A stretch of 7,945 bases of DNA from Archangium sp. (lineage in GTDB: Bacteria > Myxococcota > Myxococcia > Myxococcales > Myxococcaceae). The position numbers and the translations under genes were made by a program. The stretch lies in contig JAEUJR010000221.1 of NCBI GenBank assembly GCA_016793585.1, positions 1-7,945 on the forward strand. Reading direction: 5' to 3'. Shown here piece after piece: positions 7,301-7,945 of the stretch; the first letter of the stretch is position 1, and each line of letters starts with the position of its first letter. Under the pieces are notes generated by a model that worked only from the letters and a program-made list of their open reading frames with translations, ran no database searches and had not been told where the DNA came from.

Positions 7301-7945
7301 AACGGAATCACGTCGGCTTCGGCGATCTTCGGCAGGTCCTTCGCGAGCACTTCCTTCGCGGCCCGCTGCGCCGTCTTCAGTTGCGCGGCGTAGCCAGCGA
7401 ACCCGTCGAGCCCGAAGTCGGTCGCGTCGGCGAGCTGCCCATCGACCGCCACCGTGATGAACGTGAGCTTGCGGCTGTCTCCCGCGACGACGATCTCGAC
7501 CTGTGCCTTGCGGGGGTCGCTCTCGACGAGCGCCAACGCGCGCTGCGGCCCATCGACGTCGAACGTCTTGCTGCGCTTCTTGTCGTCGAGGCGAACCGTG
7601 CGCACCTTCGCGTCGTGGCCCGTCGAGACGAGGCGGTCGCTCTGGTCCTTCGCGTCGGCCTTCGGCGTGGGGAGGAAGGCGAAGGCCGTCGCTCCACCGG
7701 CGTGGCCCGTGTCACCTTCGCCGCGCACCTCGCACTCGACCGCGCCTTCGAGGTACCAGAAGCGAATCGTCCCATCGTCGCCCGTCGAGGCGAGGCGGCC
7801 GTCACGGGGCGTGAACGCCAGCGCCGTCACGGCGCCGCGGTGCCCTTCCATCTCGCGCACGGTCTTCGACGAGAACGAGAAGACGCGAACGACGCCGTCA
7901 TCACCAGCGACGGCGACGCGGTGGTTCGCGACGTCGAGCGCGACG
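1321..7945 (-). CDS. Giant WD40-HEAT-WGR repeat scaffold protein (5' end outside the window)
   Basis: The frame is open from the right edge to a TGA at 1323-1321, giving 2207 visible residues. A GTG at 7860 could be read as a start, but the 28 codons before it encode an in-frame WD40 strand pattern (AGDDGVVRVF), so the real start lies beyond the window. Domain order in visible residues: WD40 blades about 1-178; HEAT/PBS-lyase-like helical repeats about 205-1985; Asp/Glu/Gly linker 1992-2021 with its neighbouring glycines; WGR domain about 2035-2098; Lys/Pro/Ala linker and a short helical part (WGTPELREAAFRAL); acidic tail 2190-2207. No enzymatic motif, signal peptide or membrane segment is visible, so a cytoplasmic scaffold is likely. 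WD40 and HEAT repeats bind proteins; WGR domains are known from PARPs, where they contact DNA, and from the bacterial MolR/YehI family. No DUF4132 region or PARP catalytic domain is recognisable here. The function is unknown. The domain calls are firm; a role as complex scaffold is inference. Confidence 0.93.
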   Translation of the reverse strand, partial: VALDVANHRVAVAGDDGVVRVFSFSSKTVREMEGHRGAVTALAFTPRDGRLASTGDDGTIRFWYLEGAVECEVRGEGDTGHAGGATAFAFLPTPKADAKDQSDRLVSTGHDAKVRTVRLDDKKRSKTFDVDGPQRALALVESDPRKAQVEIVVAGDSRKLTFITVAVDGQLADATDFGLDGFAGYAAQLKTAQRAAKEVLAKDLPKIAEADVIPLLEALAADRETSVRLTLAKTLSAAPRKDTRSLLRTLVKDKDQAVGLAGLEALAKTEEQPFVAWREGIRGAAPAVRMAALKALPPLYPAVPLVPALIASTLKDADPAVRLAGLDALQAVFPEGIEALATGFEKGTADVRAEVLVRALLSGRLPQLQSISGRALDDENVLVRQVAFVVRVLERPAVAVLLEKMLELPEVFRRANGGKDPNPEQLAALRAKLGLTSASKELTQDDLTPLLVAMSAKSTDIASRGAAGLLFAAGDVRAISALLQLSREEPASHRVWVVQTLTQLADPRARQRVASMIDDTDASVRAAAADGLTKRKDEASPLEFTGILLRSAYEDMRKRGLSRLVAVQPKDRTEDAETLLGHALEDEAPSVRAEAFKTLWSWHEKDATAAIDRALTARFADLRLNAVRQMALIAKAPTDDDQPAPKGTPAWVLERLEKAVTDRDAGVGEAAITTLSRLLGRDAAKPWLKGLESEAVATRILAARRSSQLAGKAEAESLRSPLVKALADLSIPVRLAALESADALVKDDAGPLTAGLLADSLEVRVRAAELLAKRGDERIIEPMRGFVLDADLKLRHPAAFLEPLRARAVGALATLGSSRTAALFADPLLKDENPALREQAARGLCNSGAEGLLLDALSHGDVAVRSWAAEGLARLGDDRGLAVLTGTLKDSHLPIREGALRALVALGPAGDNALFLGLDDTDSYLSDTFFATLLARDLRAAREGNEPELLTAALSAGRPDVRYAAARALELRSDVSAYTDLLISAVSPPKPEKAGDMKDWPEEGERERAAMRLVQLLSADTPQARYLAGQALLLRRKPLEFFDEVKRVVSIRPASETVVPDTNQRGRASTDAVARRDWLRKLFAGASSKVASPDAKEVEVRKWIAFGAYVGLLRLSSPDETVRRVRRDCVDRMIEMASAGSPKPVSVVPALVRALDDEDALVRKKAMAGLTKLLEATPDVALRHALSSSSADVGLLALEQLNERKEAARPWFVEALASNVSEVRQQAFVLLERSYGSGSLDALMAALASPHADLRLGVLQKLAASQDARVLPALRKALESDRDDVRLLAAQLLAERKDDAAVPALAGVLVPEGPSIAAARTALATSATDAAAIALATHLQELAALPPAAEPGPMNALKREAIAALASTHRAIGLEALLQRFDDAAADVRMAAFTGALQLTNHRRPPAKGAPNKEFLKEEKRHPRNANGVLQTIQAAARAKDAALRCAACREADVGAEREYDALLVSLFGDRDVPTRVQAVTSYATRVEKLGASQAPLEQVIAQGNRELMLQAAEGLASKQHPAALRPLLLFTRAGEAPEQVRAVLALGTAGQVRALEEIEVLAAGGTEEAPALPEVRAAAIEAMGRLFKSVTELEVKKRVVEVVESSALEGQFRMAGVRGLRWIGDDRALGKLQQIAADDGDYDFEVRKEAIRSLGVLGDPSSEQVLSRRLRVYQLAETALQALEAIFPNDPLRVALSAASSELANISGPALAYLLAEAEPGPLLERLANPRLQPHLRSKVKFGLGRRDALPTEPLVKLTASDFPNVREDMAWLMARNALRGAKLPAAEQTQRVQALVAAATSTAQRWARSVGTDKVAEESAFLRLLWAATLHEARQVEELAAKSLTGNSPAPASVRAEAARILQRAGVGAAPVLAKAAGDIDATVRRAAMSGLVAHAPQQALSLMESTKPLDSLAFDAIKGDALKLATEAGRAVMLPKLIGARDPSALMAQAETGTNEAAQRAALMALGRMAGEDVATFLAKLAFSAGGGDGDDDEDDGGDEDEEEVDDDDEGGDEDEDEGPSPDITMPGARRFEFEEDGSSKFWEVMVVDTTCTVRFGKIGSAGQKKPKKLASAEAAQKEMEKLIREKTGKGYEEVKPKGVKPPKAVEAPKAAEAPKPAAKLDAPWGTPELREAAFRALRRAQRTNLRRTNAPKWFTPEQLTQLAADPALADSMMPPAPVKPSRGGGDDEDDDDEEDDEDYDDDE
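1324..1377 (-). repeat. Asp/Glu-coding low-complexity tract (acidic C-terminal tail)
   Basis: The last 18 codons before the TGA encode only Asp and Glu except one Tyr, preceded by RGGG. Like the linker at 1882-1971, it is an imperfect GAC/GAA repeat, including four successive GAC codons at 1357-1368. The two acidic tracts bracket the WGR domain and the Lys-rich linker. Read on the opposite strand the tract gives a spurious Val/Phe-rich hydrophobic peptide. Confidence 0.9.
1651..1842 (-). other. WGR domain near the C-terminus of the giant protein
   Basis: The 64-residue segment shows the WGR layout: FEFEEDGSSKFWEV as the first strands, then TCTVRFGKIGSAGQ as the signature strand-turn, a KKPKKLAS segment, a helix (AEAAQKEMEKLIREK) and the closing GKGYEEV. 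The signature Trp-Gly-Arg tripeptide is FGK here; the following I-G-S-A-G-Q is intact. WGR domains occur in PARP1-3, where they contact DNA, and in bacterial MolR/YehI-type proteins of unknown function. In the bacterial proteins I recall, the domain is usually N-terminal, whereas here it is near the C-terminus. Confidence 0.9.
1882..1971 (-). repeat. Asp/Glu/Gly-coding low-complexity tract (acidic linker)
   Basis: Thirty consecutive codons encode only Asp, Glu and Gly apart from one Val. At DNA level they form an imperfect GAC/GAA/GAG trinucleotide repeat, including four successive GAC codons at 1909-1920. The tract joins the end of the HEAT array to the WGR domain. It is probably a disordered, strongly negative spacer. 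Such repeats can vary in copy number between strains without shifting the frame. Confidence 0.9.
1985..7320 (-). repeat. Protein-level HEAT / PBS-lyase-like repeat array, about 1750 residues
   Basis: The region is built of helix pairs about 30-40 residues long with the recurring core D-x-x-x-x-V-R-x-x-A-x-x-x-L. Clear copies include DADPAVRLAGLDAL, DTDASVRAAAADGL, DEAPSVRAEAFKTL, DEDALVRKKAMAGL and DRDDVRLLAAQLLAERK. From length alone I estimate about 45 units, not individually delimited. The repeats have diverged at DNA level, so this is not a tandem DNA repeat. HEAT arrays form solenoids that hold protein partners. The pattern is interrupted by a central stretch at about 4500-5010 and by a basic loop near 3650-3750. 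Confidence 0.88.
7411..7945 (-). other. WD40 beta-propeller segment (C-terminal blades) of the giant protein
   Basis: Visible residues about 1-178 hold three to four WD40-like units. The clearest is residues about 33-65, with a GH dipeptide (EGHRGAVTALAF), a GDDG turn and a terminal FW (GTIRFW) in the usual WD position. The unit before it ends AGDDGVVRVF and is cut by the window edge. Two weaker, degenerate units follow (VSTGHDAKVRTVRL and a VAGDSRKLTFITV strand pair). A propeller normally needs about seven blades, so several more should lie upstream, outside the window. WD40 propellers serve as protein-protein docking platforms. Confidence 0.85.

Noticed and set aside
1985..7320. Recurrent short words such as GCGAG and CTCGAG seen as DNA repeats or operator sites
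   Set aside because: They follow from the frequent Leu-Glu, Ala-Leu and Leu-Ala codon pairs in HEAT helices and strong codon bias, without regular spacing at DNA level.
7858..7860. GTG as the start of the giant gene
   Set aside because: The codons upstream, to the window edge, continue an in-frame WD40 unit (AGDDGVVRVF), so the GTG is an internal Val codon.

Overview
The window is GC-rich bacterial DNA with strong G/C bias at the third codon position. It is coding almost end to end on the minus strand. Gene style, GC bias and giant WD40/HEAT proteins fit a myxobacterium-like member of the Myxococcota (former Deltaproteobacteria). This is an inference from style only; the window has no rRNA or other marker gene.

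Layout in the direction of transcription (right to left). (1) 7945 to 1321: the 3' part of a giant gene. The reading frame stays open to the right edge, so the protein starts outside the window. The visible 2207 residues are the end of a WD40 beta-propeller, about 1750 residues of HEAT-type alpha-helical repeats, an almost purely Asp/Glu/Gly linker, a WGR domain, a Lys/Pro/Ala linker with a short helical segment, and an 18-residue acidic tail. (2) 1320 to 1294: a 27-bp gap with a strong Shine-Dalgarno sequence and no terminator. (3) 1293 to 1: the first 431 codons of a second gene, which runs off the left edge with no stop. Its visible part resembles the N-terminal region of bacterial SWIM zinc-finger family proteins; the SWIM motif itself would lie outside the window. 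This gene is easily missed, because long antisense open frames cover it and it has no stop codon inside the window.

The two genes are probably co-transcribed. A WGR/repeat-scaffold protein beside a SWIM-family-like protein recalls the poorly understood Escherichia coli yehI(molR)-yehL-yehM-yehP-yehQ cluster, where a WGR protein, a MoxR-type AAA+ ATPase, a VWA protein and a SWIM protein occur together. The working hypothesis is a chaperone-like or stress/conflict complex. In it the WD40-HEAT protein would be the scaffold, the WGR domain a nucleic-acid-binding module, and the SWIM-like protein a partner; a MoxR ATPase and a VWA protein would be expected just outside the window. Nothing inside the window proves this function.

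No RNA genes, mobile elements, CRISPR arrays, attachment sites or origins were seen. There is no stretch over 300 bases without a gene.
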